21,222 nt of DNA from Collodictyon triciliatum (Eukaryota > CRuMs). Positions 8,626-17,128 of the stretch are shown one piece after another. The position numbers were made by a program, and so were the translations under genes. How positions within the stretch are numbered: the first letter of the stretch is position 1; each line of letters starts with the position of its first letter. The stretch spans positions 1 through 21,222 of the forward strand of contig JBHJMP010002569.1 in NCBI GenBank assembly GCA_043381765.1, given 5' to 3'. The notes beneath the pieces are model-generated. The model did no database searches. It saw only the letters and a list, made by a program, of their open reading frames with translations, and had not been told where the DNA came from.

Positions 8626-10464
8626 ATGGGGTCGCCCTTCAGAAAGTCGAAACTCGCATGTCTGGTATGTCTCTTCCAGGCTGTCCTTGTCCTCCTTGAT
8701 CGGTCTTACTCAGTTTCGGCAGTTCCCCACGTCTGTACTGTCACAGACTCCTCGAACTACGTCTTTGACTTCACGCCTCTGATTAAAAATGATGGGTATG
8801 TAATAGAATACAATTATCTGTTAATGTTCCCTTTACTCTGTTTTATGATAATTTGGAGTCATCCCTCTCCTCGTTAGATTCATGGTGAAGTTTTTTTTTT
8901 TTTCCTTTTCCCTCCTTTATTCGAAGATTCATGGTGGGGTTAATAGGCCAGGGAGGGCTTTGTTGATTCGTATGCAGTCATGAATATTAAACAGACATAA
9001 ATTAAATCAACAGAACGGACTGGGTCGGAAAAAGTGCTTTCGGAAGCACACTTTACTATTTTAATTTCTGTGATAATGTCGTTGGCTCCAATTGTCCTTT
9101 CCAAAGGTAAGCTGTGTTTGCATATTCGCATCGTAATCCAACTATATATATATATACCCTGTTTCCATGTTGGTATTCATTTTACAAAATTACTTTTGTT
9201 TATGTCGCCACTAAAAAAAAAAAAAGTCTCCTTACCTGCTGCTGTTATATACAGCTCGCCTACATATCAAAAAAGCGCCCTTTCGTGTGTAGCACTCGCC
9301 GATTTGTTCACTTATCAGTGGGTGCCGCCTGATATCAATGGAGTGATACAGCTGAAATATTCCAAGTCCTCCACTTCGGTGATTTATCGGATTTCTTGTG
9401 GGACTGTCGAGCCTACCGAGACACTTGTATGTTCTCTTTCTGTGTTTTCATGCTTGTATGCCCTGGCTAGTGATTTCGATTTTCTTGCAAATCAACAGCA
9501 ATTTAAGCAATATTATCTAATGCCAAAATCGAAATACAGGTCACTCAATCAGGCAGCACGTACACATTCTCTTTCACCACACCACTCGCATGTAAGTCGG
9601 CATCAACCTCAACCAAAACGCGAACCAGATCGAAGGCACGAACAAAGTCACGCTCGAAAAGTCGGTCAAAGTCAAAGACTCGCAGCCGCTCGCGTGGGGC
9701 TTCCGGTTCAAACAGCCAAAGTCCAACAAGCACTCAATGGCCCGCACCGCCGTTTGCAGGGACATATTTTGCCACGACATCTACAGGAAATGATGAGTGC
9801 CTAGCCCATCTATCTCCCCAGTACAACATATCTACGATTCCTGATCCGAGCGACCCAAAGTCCGACGAATTCCCCATCGCCTTTGTCCCATCGTCCGATG
9901 ACGCGCCTCCAGAGCTGGATGCGCTGGATGGCGTGCTCGTACTGGACCCAAAGCACAGGAAGCTTTCGAATCTTCTCGGAACCTTCGAAGTCCAAGGTAA
10001 CATGCTCCACTGTACTGGATCTGCTGACAACTGCGTGTCCTCGGCCAAAGGAAGCAGCACCTTATTTTCCTTAAACTGTGCTCTTATTGAACAGCCAGAG
10101 AGTACCTGTGTTGCAAAAATGGTTTGCCAAGATTGTTCCCAGGCTTTTTCCAGCCAAGGTATAGTACTTTAAATATCTAGCATACTTTTATAATCTGCCC
10201 CACTCGCCTTCATTGATCATGTGGGCCTATATTCATTTCCCTCGCTTAGACCAGGAGACTGGTCTTGTTGTTGGCTTGGGCGTAACTATTGGCGCAGTGA
10301 GTTTGCTCATTGCCTTGGGATTAGTCTACCTCCACTTCCCAACCACTGCATCGCCCGTTTCTTCTTCTTCTGCCAACATGCGGACTTCACACAAGCCCTC
10401 TCCATATTCGTCCGAGTCAGCATCCACGAAAAAAAGTCGATATGGTTCTCTGACCAGTGCCTGA
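8626..10464 (+). CDS. MRH-domain type I membrane protein (mannose-6-phosphate-receptor-like), 422 aa
   Basis: Five exons in phase: 8626-8795, 9014-9106, 9255-9426, 9540-10158, 10250-10464. Residues 1-32 are a signal peptide (LACLVCLFQAVLVLL). Residues 37-163 form an MRH domain with exactly six Cys (37, 76, 84, 99, 136, 163), opening CTVTDSSNYVFDFTPL and closing YTFSFTTPLAC. Arg133 (YRISC), Glu140 or Glu143 and Tyr153 sit where the family's mannose-contact residues are expected. Residues 164-200 are a run of Arg/Lys-Ser repeats, unusual for a luminal segment. A second Cys-rich stem (residues 228-350) precedes one membrane helix (GLVVGLGVTIGAVSLLIALG, from 356) and a 40-residue Ser-rich tail ending YGSLTSA. 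By analogy it would bind glycans or sort cargo in the Golgi-endosome system; ATG27-like proteins are an alternative relative. A polyadenylation signal AATAAA lies nine bases after the stop (10473-10478). Confidence 0.86.
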
Positions 10465-10503
10465 TGAAGATGAATAAATTATCCACACTTGCCATTCCAG
10501 CCT

Positions 10504-10719
10504 CTACATTTTCATCGTCTCTTGGTAAATGGAGAGATGAAGGGGAGTTGTCTGGTTTTGTTCTATTTCCTCGCTGTTTTCATTTGCCGCTAGTTTTTTT
10601 TATTGTTATTATTATTATTAACATTGCTATTCATAAAGCCAAATTTTTTAAGAAAAATAACCTTTTTTATGTAGGTTTTTTGTTGTTTTTTTGTTGTTTT
10701 TTTGTTGTTTTTTTTTGTT

Positions 10720-10773
<54 letters not shown>

Positions 10774-11548
10774 NNNNNNNNNNNNNNNNNNNNNNNNNNN
10801 NNNNNNNNNNNNNNNNNNNNNNNNNNNNNNNNNNNNNNNNNNNNNNNNNNNNNNNNNNNNNNNNNNNNNNNNNNNNNNNNNNNNNNNNNNNNNNNNNNNN
10901 NNNNNNNNNNNNNNNNNNNNNNNNNNNNNNNNNNNNNNNNNNNNNNNNNNNNNNNNNNNNNNNNNNNNNNNNNNNNNNNTGTTGTTTTTTTTTGTTGTTT
11001 TTTTTTTTGTTTTTTTGTAAAGAGCCCAAGCCAGCGCGGTATTCCCGAACGCATCAACCCCAACCAACCTGTTGCCTATGGTTTTGAAGCTGCACAAGAG
11101 AGAAAGCAATCATAAAGCAACACTGCCAAAGACCCACCCACGAATCATTTCCTTCGTAGATATGTATGCATTCTTTGGAAACTTCATTCAGCCAGAAGAG
11201 TGGGCTTTTTCATTTCTGCCATCAACTGGCGTCCTTCCTTACTTCTACTTCATGAGAAACTCCAGAGGTTTGACTTTTCCTGCTCTATGCTGCTCCTTCC
11301 TCCTGGCAGCCTTGCCATGGACATCCTGTTCACTCATCTCTCCTTCATACCTCTTCTTTCCCTTTCATTTTATCTCTTTTGCTTTGTGATCCTGCTGGAC
11401 TGCCTCCTTACCTCCAAACTGCGTTCAACTGAAGACGTCTTGCTCGCAACACCACCGATTTGCACAACATTTCTTTATGCCCCTGACTGGGGTGTCTCGT
11501 CGGGGTCTGGCAGATACTTTGGCTTCGCAAAAGCCATAGAGCGTTCAT
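10504..11548 (-). CDS. Probable ankyrin-repeat protein, interrupted by poly-A/T tract and gap
   Basis: Model: exon 11548-11412 (MNALWLLRSQS to RARRLQLNAVW, donor GGAG|GTAAGG), exon 11089 to about 11017 after a strong acceptor (TTTCTCTCTTGTGCAG), a gap, and a last exon 10589-10504. The exon 1-2 junction keeps phase and gives AVWSFKTIGNRLVGVDAFGN. The run VDAFGNTALAWALYK has the ankyrin D-x-x-GNTAL-x-WA pattern, and the last exon holds a second one, NQTTPLHLSIYQ, ending ETMKM-stop. No GT donor is visible between ALYK and the poly-A tract, and the last acceptor (AAAAAAACTAG) lacks a pyrimidine tract, so the model is incomplete. Plus-strand frames are also open over parts of it. It ends 39 bases from the stop of the MRH gene, tail to tail. 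Confidence 0.45.
10680..11018. repeat. Poly-T / TTTTTTTGTTG tract with 206-N assembly gap
   Basis: Units of seven to nine T followed by GTTG run into a homopolymer of more than 50 T, then 206 N (10774-10979), then the same unit again. The gap clearly arises from the low-complexity tract. Frames across it (poly-Phe or poly-Lys) are artefacts. Confidence 0.97.
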
Positions 11549-11988
11549 GGGAAGCTTTGTTCAAGGCCAATTCTGAATGGCGCCCCTCAAACTGGCTTCG
11601 TGTTGGCCTGGCCCCTAGAATATGCTTACATGATGTGGGTGCCATTAACGCGCGAACGTTATACGCTAGTTTCTTACCTCTCTTTTGTTTCTACTCATTT
11701 GATTCGCGTATTTTATGTTATTGATTTTTCCTCTCACAGGAATTAAATTGATTTTCATTTTATTCGTTTATTCGCTTCTTATTAGGAAATACAAAACTCT
11801 TATCGGCTATCTTTATTCAATTGCATCGTATGATAGGATACCAGACTCTCCAAGAGTGTTGATTTTTCCATAAACATGACCTGGGGGCTTCAATTAATGA
11901 CAAAAAAGACAGCGACAGAAATTTGTGTGAGAATTTGTGTACCCCGTAGATTTTTAGATTTTCTTCAATATCTTATGTCTCCTTTTCT

Positions 11989-12039
<51 letters not shown>

Positions 12040-12100
12040 TTTTTTTGTTTGATGTCCTCCTAGATTTATTTCTCTGGTTTTATTTCCTTGTTAAAAATAG
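11549..12100. other. Region between divergent genes, with (TTTA)n
   Basis: Between the start of the ankyrin-type gene and the first supported exon of the next plus-strand gene. It probably holds that gene's promoter and 5' exon(s), but none could be fixed. An ATG at 11715 opens a 52-codon hydrophobic frame (MLLIFPLTGIKLIFILF) that could be a signal peptide exon, and an ATG at 11876 opens another short frame; neither joins in phase with an obvious donor. A perfect TTTA array lies at about 11988-12042. Confidence 0.5.
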
Positions 12101-13060
12101 TTGGGTGCTAATGGCGCAGCCCAAGTAAAAATCAATCTGGTATGTAATAAAATGGGAGGTGTCCATGTTTTATTGAGTATTTCTTTTTAAAAGTATAAAG
12201 GTCGGCCTTACTTTTCATGGACAAGGATGCTGGGAAATAACATGGCGTTTGGAATTGAGTCATGTCGAAGATACCATCTTGGTATATGATTTTTGTAATA
12301 AAACCCCCTTACCTCCTTGAATTTTAATCATTCCTACTACATACCTCCTTTACTGTATTATTTATAGCCAATTTTTTATGATCTCATGCCTTACTCTTAA
12401 CATCATATTTTTATTAGGCTCTCTGGAGTATGCCTACTTCATCAGTCGTCCAGGAATTTCAGAGACAACATTCACATATAGTGGTTCACAAGGGATTGGT
12501 GTCACGCACATGCATCTTTTCACAAATCATCTTCGTGCGGCCGGTACCATCAAGCTTAAAGTTAGTGTAGCGTATCATGTATAAATGAAAGAAACATACC
12601 AATAGAACACTCACTAAATATCTGGCATGAAGCCTTTCACTTCCATGTATTTTCATCGTTTAATCAAATTTGCCAATATATTAAAACATTATTTATGGCA
12701 TACTTTTGGTGAGATTGTTAAGAGAAAAATTAATCAAAGTATTAATGCTACTGGTAGCGCACTGACATCAAGGAACTAAGTGCGGGCCTTGCGTTGAATG
12801 TAAATAATCTTGGGCCGCTTCACATGGTCCGCTTATGCGTCACAAAGGATGGAATCAGTGCGCTTAATCTGAGAGGGATTCTGAATTATTTTTACTTTAG
12901 CTTTACCTTAGGATATGATAATATTCGCCAAACTGGAATTACCTCAGTCGAGCTCCGTTCTCTCAATATACCTGCCGAAAACTCTGAAAGCTACTCAACT
13001 GCCTACTTTTCACTGTATGGCACCAAAGTTCGGCAAGAAGATCTGAAACCCACGGCTTAG
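12101..13060 (+). CDS. Unrecognised protein, last four exons (5' end not found)
   Basis: Exons 12101-12139, 12201-12294, 12418-12560 and 12758-13060 join in phase (donors GTATGT, GTAATA, GTTAGT) and give about 192 residues ending EDLKPTA-stop. The sequence looks beta-rich and soluble: QVKINLVGLTFHGQGCWEIT, FTYSGSQGIGVTHMHLF, then GLALNVNNLGPLHMVRLCVT and GITSVELRSLNIPAENSES. There is no membrane helix, coiled coil or low complexity. The first listed exon has a second possible donor (CAA|GTAAAA at 12125) that would remove five codons in frame. I do not recognise the family. AATAAA at 13150-13155 is a plausible polyadenylation signal. Confidence 0.68.
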
Positions 13061-13519
13061 AGTTTATAAAAGTCTTTGCATCCGATATTTATATCGCACT
13101 CCTCCTCCCTCTGAATATGTAACAGAAGAAAATCATGATACCGAATACGAATAAATGCAGCTATCGAGTTACATATCAACTAGCAGGCAATTATGAAATG
13201 AAGATAATCATTATATCCTGGATTGAAAGAAAAAAATAATATCAAAGGGCCAGGATGAAATCATTGTTTCTACTATCAAATTATTATTCTGTCGTTTTTA
13301 AAATATTTGAGATGACGATTTTTTATGAGTTGATGGGGAGAATGAGACGCAATTATTAGATCTTTTTGGCATTCTGTCGGATGTATTTATGTATTATTTT
13401 TTCTTGCGAAAGGTTTTCTTTTTTAATAAGAAAAATCACAAGATGAAGGTATCTTTAGAAAAAAAGAAAAAGAAAGGTGATGAATGTCATCTTCTCATAT
13501 ACTGTTCAAACCGAAACTG
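13061..13519. other. Intergenic region between convergent genes
   Basis: AT-rich 3' flank of the plus-strand unknown gene and of the minus-strand coiled-coil gene. Apart from the AATAAA at 13150 I see no exon, repeat array or RNA gene. The short frames near 13389-13480 are Lys/Phe-rich low-complexity sequence. Confidence 0.6.
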
Positions 13520-14770
13520 TTATGAAGACGCTTGGCTATCATCGGGTGCCTCTTCAGCATCCTGCATCAACAATGAGAATTTTTTGTTCATCTCCTCCAG
13601 CTGAAGTAAAAGCTCATCCCGCTTGGCAATCAACCGCCTTTCTTCTTCACTGTCATAATCACCCTCCTCTATGTCTTCGCCGTCCTCGCCATCTTCACCG
13701 TCAACATCTTCGTATTCACCCTCGAAATCCTGGTCCTCATCATCGTCCTCATCAAAGTAGTCCTCATCATCTTCCTCATCATCTCCTTCTTCATCACCTT
13801 CAAGAACCCTTTTCGATAACTCAGTCAGCCCGAGCTTGGATTGCAACTGCAAAAGAGACTCCGATGTATGGGTGGGACCTGAAGAGGAAAGGGCACGCTT
13901 TTCGCTCTGCAGAATAAGCTGTTGTTTTGTTGCTTCCAGTATGTGTACTTCCTCCAACCTTTCACATTCATCCTGCAACTCGGCGAGCTCATTTTCCAAC
14001 TGCTGCCGTAGTCTTTGAACCTCCTGTGCACTGCTTTGCATTTCTGCAGCCCGCTTTCGAAGCGATTCTGTGAGCATTTGAATTTCAAGAAGCTCTTCTT
14101 CTTCCTCTTCTTCTCCTTCTTCTTGCTCTTCCTCTTGATCCACATCATCTCTGTTGCCTTCTTTACTAGTAGTAGTTCCCTCAACTTTAGAGGCAACAGC
14201 ATTCAACTCATTCGATTGGCCGATTGCTTTACCTTCCTTTGCCTCGGAGTTATGGAAATCTGCTCCATATTGTAAGACGGATGACTCCTTTTCTGCAAGT
14301 GGAGCGCTCTCACGAGACTGAATGGCATCACTCAGGGATGACGAAAGCAACGCCTTCTCAAGAGACAGATTCTTTCCTTTTCCAGGACTTTCTTCTTCAC
14401 CCGATCCTTCGTCTCCTTCTCCTTCTTCTCCTTCTTCTCCTTCTCCTTCCCCTTCCCCTTCTCCTCCTTCTTCGGCATAATTCTCGCGCAGGATTTCCAT
14501 CCTCTCGTACTCGTCACGGAGGCGGTAGAGCTCTTGTAGTTGCTGGAGCTGCAGATACTGCAATTGAAGAAGCGTCCGCTTCTGCTCTAATTGTTTGAGC
14601 TGCAAAAGCATCAGAGTTTGTTCTTGTTCCTGCTGATTCAGAGTCTCTTGCAGTTGCTGCGTTTCGCCTTCGCCTTCGCCTGGCAAAACATCTGTGCTTG
14701 CTGCTTGCAATAGTTCGCTCGACTGCTGAAGGGACAGATCGCGCGCTTCCCCAGAGTCAGACTCTGACAT
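13520..14770 (-). CDS. Intronless acidic coiled-coil protein, 416 aa
   Basis: A single uninterrupted frame starts at the ATG at 14770 (MSESDSGEARDLSLQQSSEL). Residues about 38-95 form a Gln/Leu-rich coiled coil (LLQLKQLEQKRTLLQLQYLQ). Residues 100-128 are a Glu-Gly repeat (GGEGEGEGEGEEGEEGEGDE). A Glu-only-type tract near 215-235 leads into a second long coiled coil (about 230-295: VQRLRQQLENELAELQDECE). Residues about 325-375 are Asp/Glu-rich, and a third short coiled coil closes the protein (RLIAKRDELLLQLEEMNKKF). There is no signal peptide or membrane segment. It looks like a scaffold or chaperone-like acidic protein, but no domain identifies it. It is unusual here in having no intron. Confidence 0.75.
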   Translation of the reverse strand: MSESDSGEARDLSLQQSSELLQAASTDVLPGEGEGETQQLQETLNQQEQEQTLMLLQLKQLEQKRTLLQLQYLQLQQLQELYRLRDEYERMEILRENYAEEGGEGEGEGEGEEGEEGEGDEGSGEEESPGKGKNLSLEKALLSSSLSDAIQSRESAPLAEKESSVLQYGADFHNSEAKEGKAIGQSNELNAVASKVEGTTTSKEGNRDDVDQEEEQEEGEEEEEEELLEIQMLTESLRKRAAEMQSSAQEVQRLRQQLENELAELQDECERLEEVHILEATKQQLILQSEKRALSSSGPTHTSESLLQLQSKLGLTELSKRVLEGDEEGDDEEDDEDYFDEDDDEDQDFEGEYEDVDGEDGEDGEDIEEGDYDSEEERRLIAKRDELLLQLEEMNKKFSLLMQDAEEAPDDSQASS

Positions 14771-15105
14771 GGCCAGTATTCCCTACGCATTCGTTAATCT
14801 TGGCAATGCATTCATCTTTTCCTCAACACTGCCAGCTACTTTGTATCGCTCCGTGGACTCATCACACAAGCCCTTGATCGCGGAAGGCAGCTTTTTTTTA
14901 ATGATTTTTGGACTATCAGCTATGTGCTTGGACAAATGTGGAGTTTATAAAATTGCTCTCTGTAAAGTGTCCAGCAACCGCTTTGAATCGAATAAAGGAA
15001 AAAAAAAGTGTCCACCAACCGCGCAAGTGGGCTGTGGGCGAAGAGCTCCGTGGGGTTTGAGGCAGGGAGAGACACTTTTATTTTGCAAAAGGGCGTGCAC
15101 AACTC
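14771..15105. other. Upstream of the coiled-coil gene and 3' flank of uL29
   Basis: This 335-base stretch must hold the minus-strand promoter of the coiled-coil gene and the uL29 3' untranslated region. On the minus strand AATAAA occurs at 15082-15077, 24 bases after the uL29 stop, a well-placed polyadenylation signal. No other gene is visible. Confidence 0.6.
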
Positions 15106-16243
15106 TTAGGCCTTGACGTAGAACTTGACGCGGGGGTTGTTGTACTTCTTCTTGAAGGTCTTGACGGTGATGCGCTTCTTCTCAGAGGGGGAGAGGCGGC
15201 GGCGGAGAGCGCGGGTCTTCTTGGGGCGGAGATCCTTGGGGATGAATTTCTTCTTGGCGTAGAACTTGCGAAGCTGGGCCTTGCGGGTCTGGTTGACAAC
15301 TGTGTTCACGCGGGCGATCGACTTGCGGACAACATTGCTATGGAGGAGAAAGCATTTGAGTACAGGTTTGCGAAGGCTTGGGAAGAGCGTTAGACAAGCA
15401 GCCAGGAGTACTGCCAACAAATTTGGCGTTGGGTCATGTCAGGCTATGTGGCGGACAGATCTCTCCATAGGGTCTCAGCTGACGCAGCCATAGATTGAAT
15501 TCAAGGTAGTTTAACATTCCGACAGGCAGCTATTCTCATTTGCTGGCCATATTATAAGGGACGCTAGTGTTCGACATTGGTAGATTGGCTGTGAACGTTG
15601 TCGGCTTTCTTAACAGCGTACCCGAGTAATAGTGTAACCTTTGAATAGCTCCAAATGCTCCAAATGCTCCAAATACAGATATCATGTCCCATAGCCATAC
15701 GAGTCAACCAAGACCACTAAGTATTGGGCTAGAGAGAGCAAGCGAGTACGCACAAAAATGAAAGGAGCTGCTGAAGAGTCTGGACTGGTAAATGGGAGGA
15801 AACTTACATCTTGGAAAGCTTGCTGGCATTGCCACCAGAGACTTGGGCAACACGCAGGCTGCTGAGTTCTTTCTTCAGCTCATTCAACTTGGCGGAGAGT
15901 TCCTCGGGCTTCTTGCCCTTAAGCTCGCTGACTTTGGTCTTGGTTGAGGCAGAGGCTATATTTTGCTCCATTTTTTAGAACATGATAAAAAAAAATAGGG
16001 CGATGAATGTTTTCTGAGGTTTCAGAAGTATTGTCTGTCTGGCGGTAGTTCTGTGAGTTCGAATATTGTGATCGTATTGATCGAAAGGAATAGTACGGCA
16101 GAATAAGAAGTCAAGTTGTATAGGGCAAGAGAGTAACAGTGTGGCTCGAACCCGACAAAGCTAAAAGTGCCAGTAGGGTGGAATAGAAGGTACTAGACTC
16201 TGGTCGCGATAAATGCGTGCAATTTAATCAGATTCTTACCCAT
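15106..16243 (-). CDS. RPL35: 60S ribosomal protein uL29 (L35)
   Basis: Three coding exons: 16243-16240 (ATG plus one base), 15955-15808 and 15337-15106, giving 127 residues, close to the family's 120-123. Exon 1 is only ATGG before a GTAAGA donor, a layout common in ribosomal protein genes; it joins to [20 protein letters not shown]. The conserved core follows ([34 protein letters not shown]), then the basic tail [20 protein letters not shown] and the end FYVKA. The exon 2 donor AT|GTAAGT joins to C in phase, restoring Ile in LSKI. uL29 sits near the peptide exit tunnel of the large subunit. An in-frame ATG at 15971 inside intron 1 (MEQNIAS...) would be a less likely start, because the ATGG exon matches the family N-terminus better. 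Confidence 0.97.
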
Positions 16244-16541
16244 TGCAAGTATTGTCCGTGGGGTTTAGAGTCGAGGCTTTGTCTGGTTCGTGGTGTCGAT
16301 ACCAACGGATCTCGATGCGGCAACTAATTCGAGGGAAAGAGAAATTCTGGTTTTCCATTGTCTGATACCGGGCCAATGAATATGTTCCTATTCATTTTCA
16401 TTTCTGGAATTTATTTTAAAGGCTGCATTATTCCGAAAATTGTGTCTGGTGTGTGAAATGAAGTTGTTTTTCGATACATATTATATATCAATATATATTA
16501 TCTGACACACATTCTGCTGCCGCTGTTATATTGCCGAGACG
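16244..16541. promoter_or_regulatory. Promoter and 5' flank of uL29
   Basis: Sequence upstream of the uL29 ATG on the minus strand, about 300 bases. It has a mixed-composition proximal part and becomes AT-rich beyond 16380. No TATA box or known ribosomal-protein element could be named with confidence. Confidence 0.35.
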
Positions 16542-16769
16542 ATGGGTCACCAGAGCAAGCGAAGTCGCGTCTTGCAATCTGCAGCTTAATACACGATGGC
16601 TTTCTTTTGAGTTCCATTAGAGACAAAGGGCCACAGAGAATCCCAAAAAAGAAATCACAGCTACTCACACAAAAGCGACCATTCCCACAGGAAAGGTTAC
16701 CGCGAGGAGGAGCATGGCAGTCGGAAGGAAAAGCACGGCAAAGACAAGAGCAGCCAAGACAAAGAATAA
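16542..16769 (+). CDS. Possible small Lys/His/Ser-rich protein (56 aa)
   Basis: An exon 16621-16769 follows an AG (GTTCCATTAG) and encodes a charged, disordered peptide (SHKSDHSHRKGYREEEHGSR to KDKSSQDKE-stop) with coding-like third positions. A start at 16542 (MGHQSKR) joins it in phase if a weak donor A|GTCGCG at 16564 is used. A second plus frame is also open here to 16908 and the minus strand is open too, so the evidence is composition and phase only. It could be the last exon of a longer gene or no gene. Confidence 0.22.
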
Positions 16770-17128
16770 ATTGGAACGAACTTTGCACCGACGGATAGTA
16801 GTCCCACATGACTCGAAGACAATAGAGATAAAAACTTATAATGGTGTACGAATTTATTTTTTTAAGAAAAAGTGGACACCTTTCTATTATTATGAAATTG
16901 TTAGTTAAAGATATCCCTTCTCGCAATTGAATTCTATTTGACTTACGCTATCGGGATGCAACCCACGATACTTTTCATTCAACCGTTATTCTTGTTTGAC
17001 TTTCTGGGTTAGCTAATCTATTCCACAGGCATGATATTTGAAATTTTCTCTGGCGGAGTTGAATCAAAAGTGATTTATTATCTCAATCGTTTTTCTTTCT
17101 TCTTCTTTATTTCTGCATGACAGCTTGG
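16770..17128. other. Intergenic region before the 3' end of the next minus-strand gene
   Basis: AT-rich. On the minus strand AATAAA at 17111-17106 lies 18 bases after the stop codon of the gene to the right and is its likely polyadenylation signal. Nothing else is evident. Confidence 0.55.

Noticed and set aside
9034-9804. A 256-residue plus frame through the MRH gene
   Set aside because: It crosses two introns in the wrong frame; the frame with the six-Cys MRH pattern joins in phase and continues to the membrane helix.
11024-11389. Plus-strand open frame with a protein-like stretch around YAFFGNFIQPEEWAFSF
   Set aside because: No family match, no start and no partner exon in phase; it lies opposite the ankyrin-type exon and its intron. 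Kept as a possible alternative only.
15338-15807. snoRNA in the large intron 2 of uL29
   Set aside because: Ribosomal protein introns often host snoRNAs, but no C box (TGATGA) is present on the sense strand; an H/ACA type could not be judged by eye. A triple 9-base repeat (CTCCAAATG) at about 15651-15676 is the only structure seen.
16130-16165. tRNA B-box-like string (GGGTTCGAGCC on the minus strand)
   Set aside because: No A box at the right spacing and no cloverleaf could be drawn around it.
16498-16926. Minus-strand 142-residue frame, Cys/Phe-rich
   Set aside because: It is antisense to Lys/Ser-rich sequence and has no domain or splice support.
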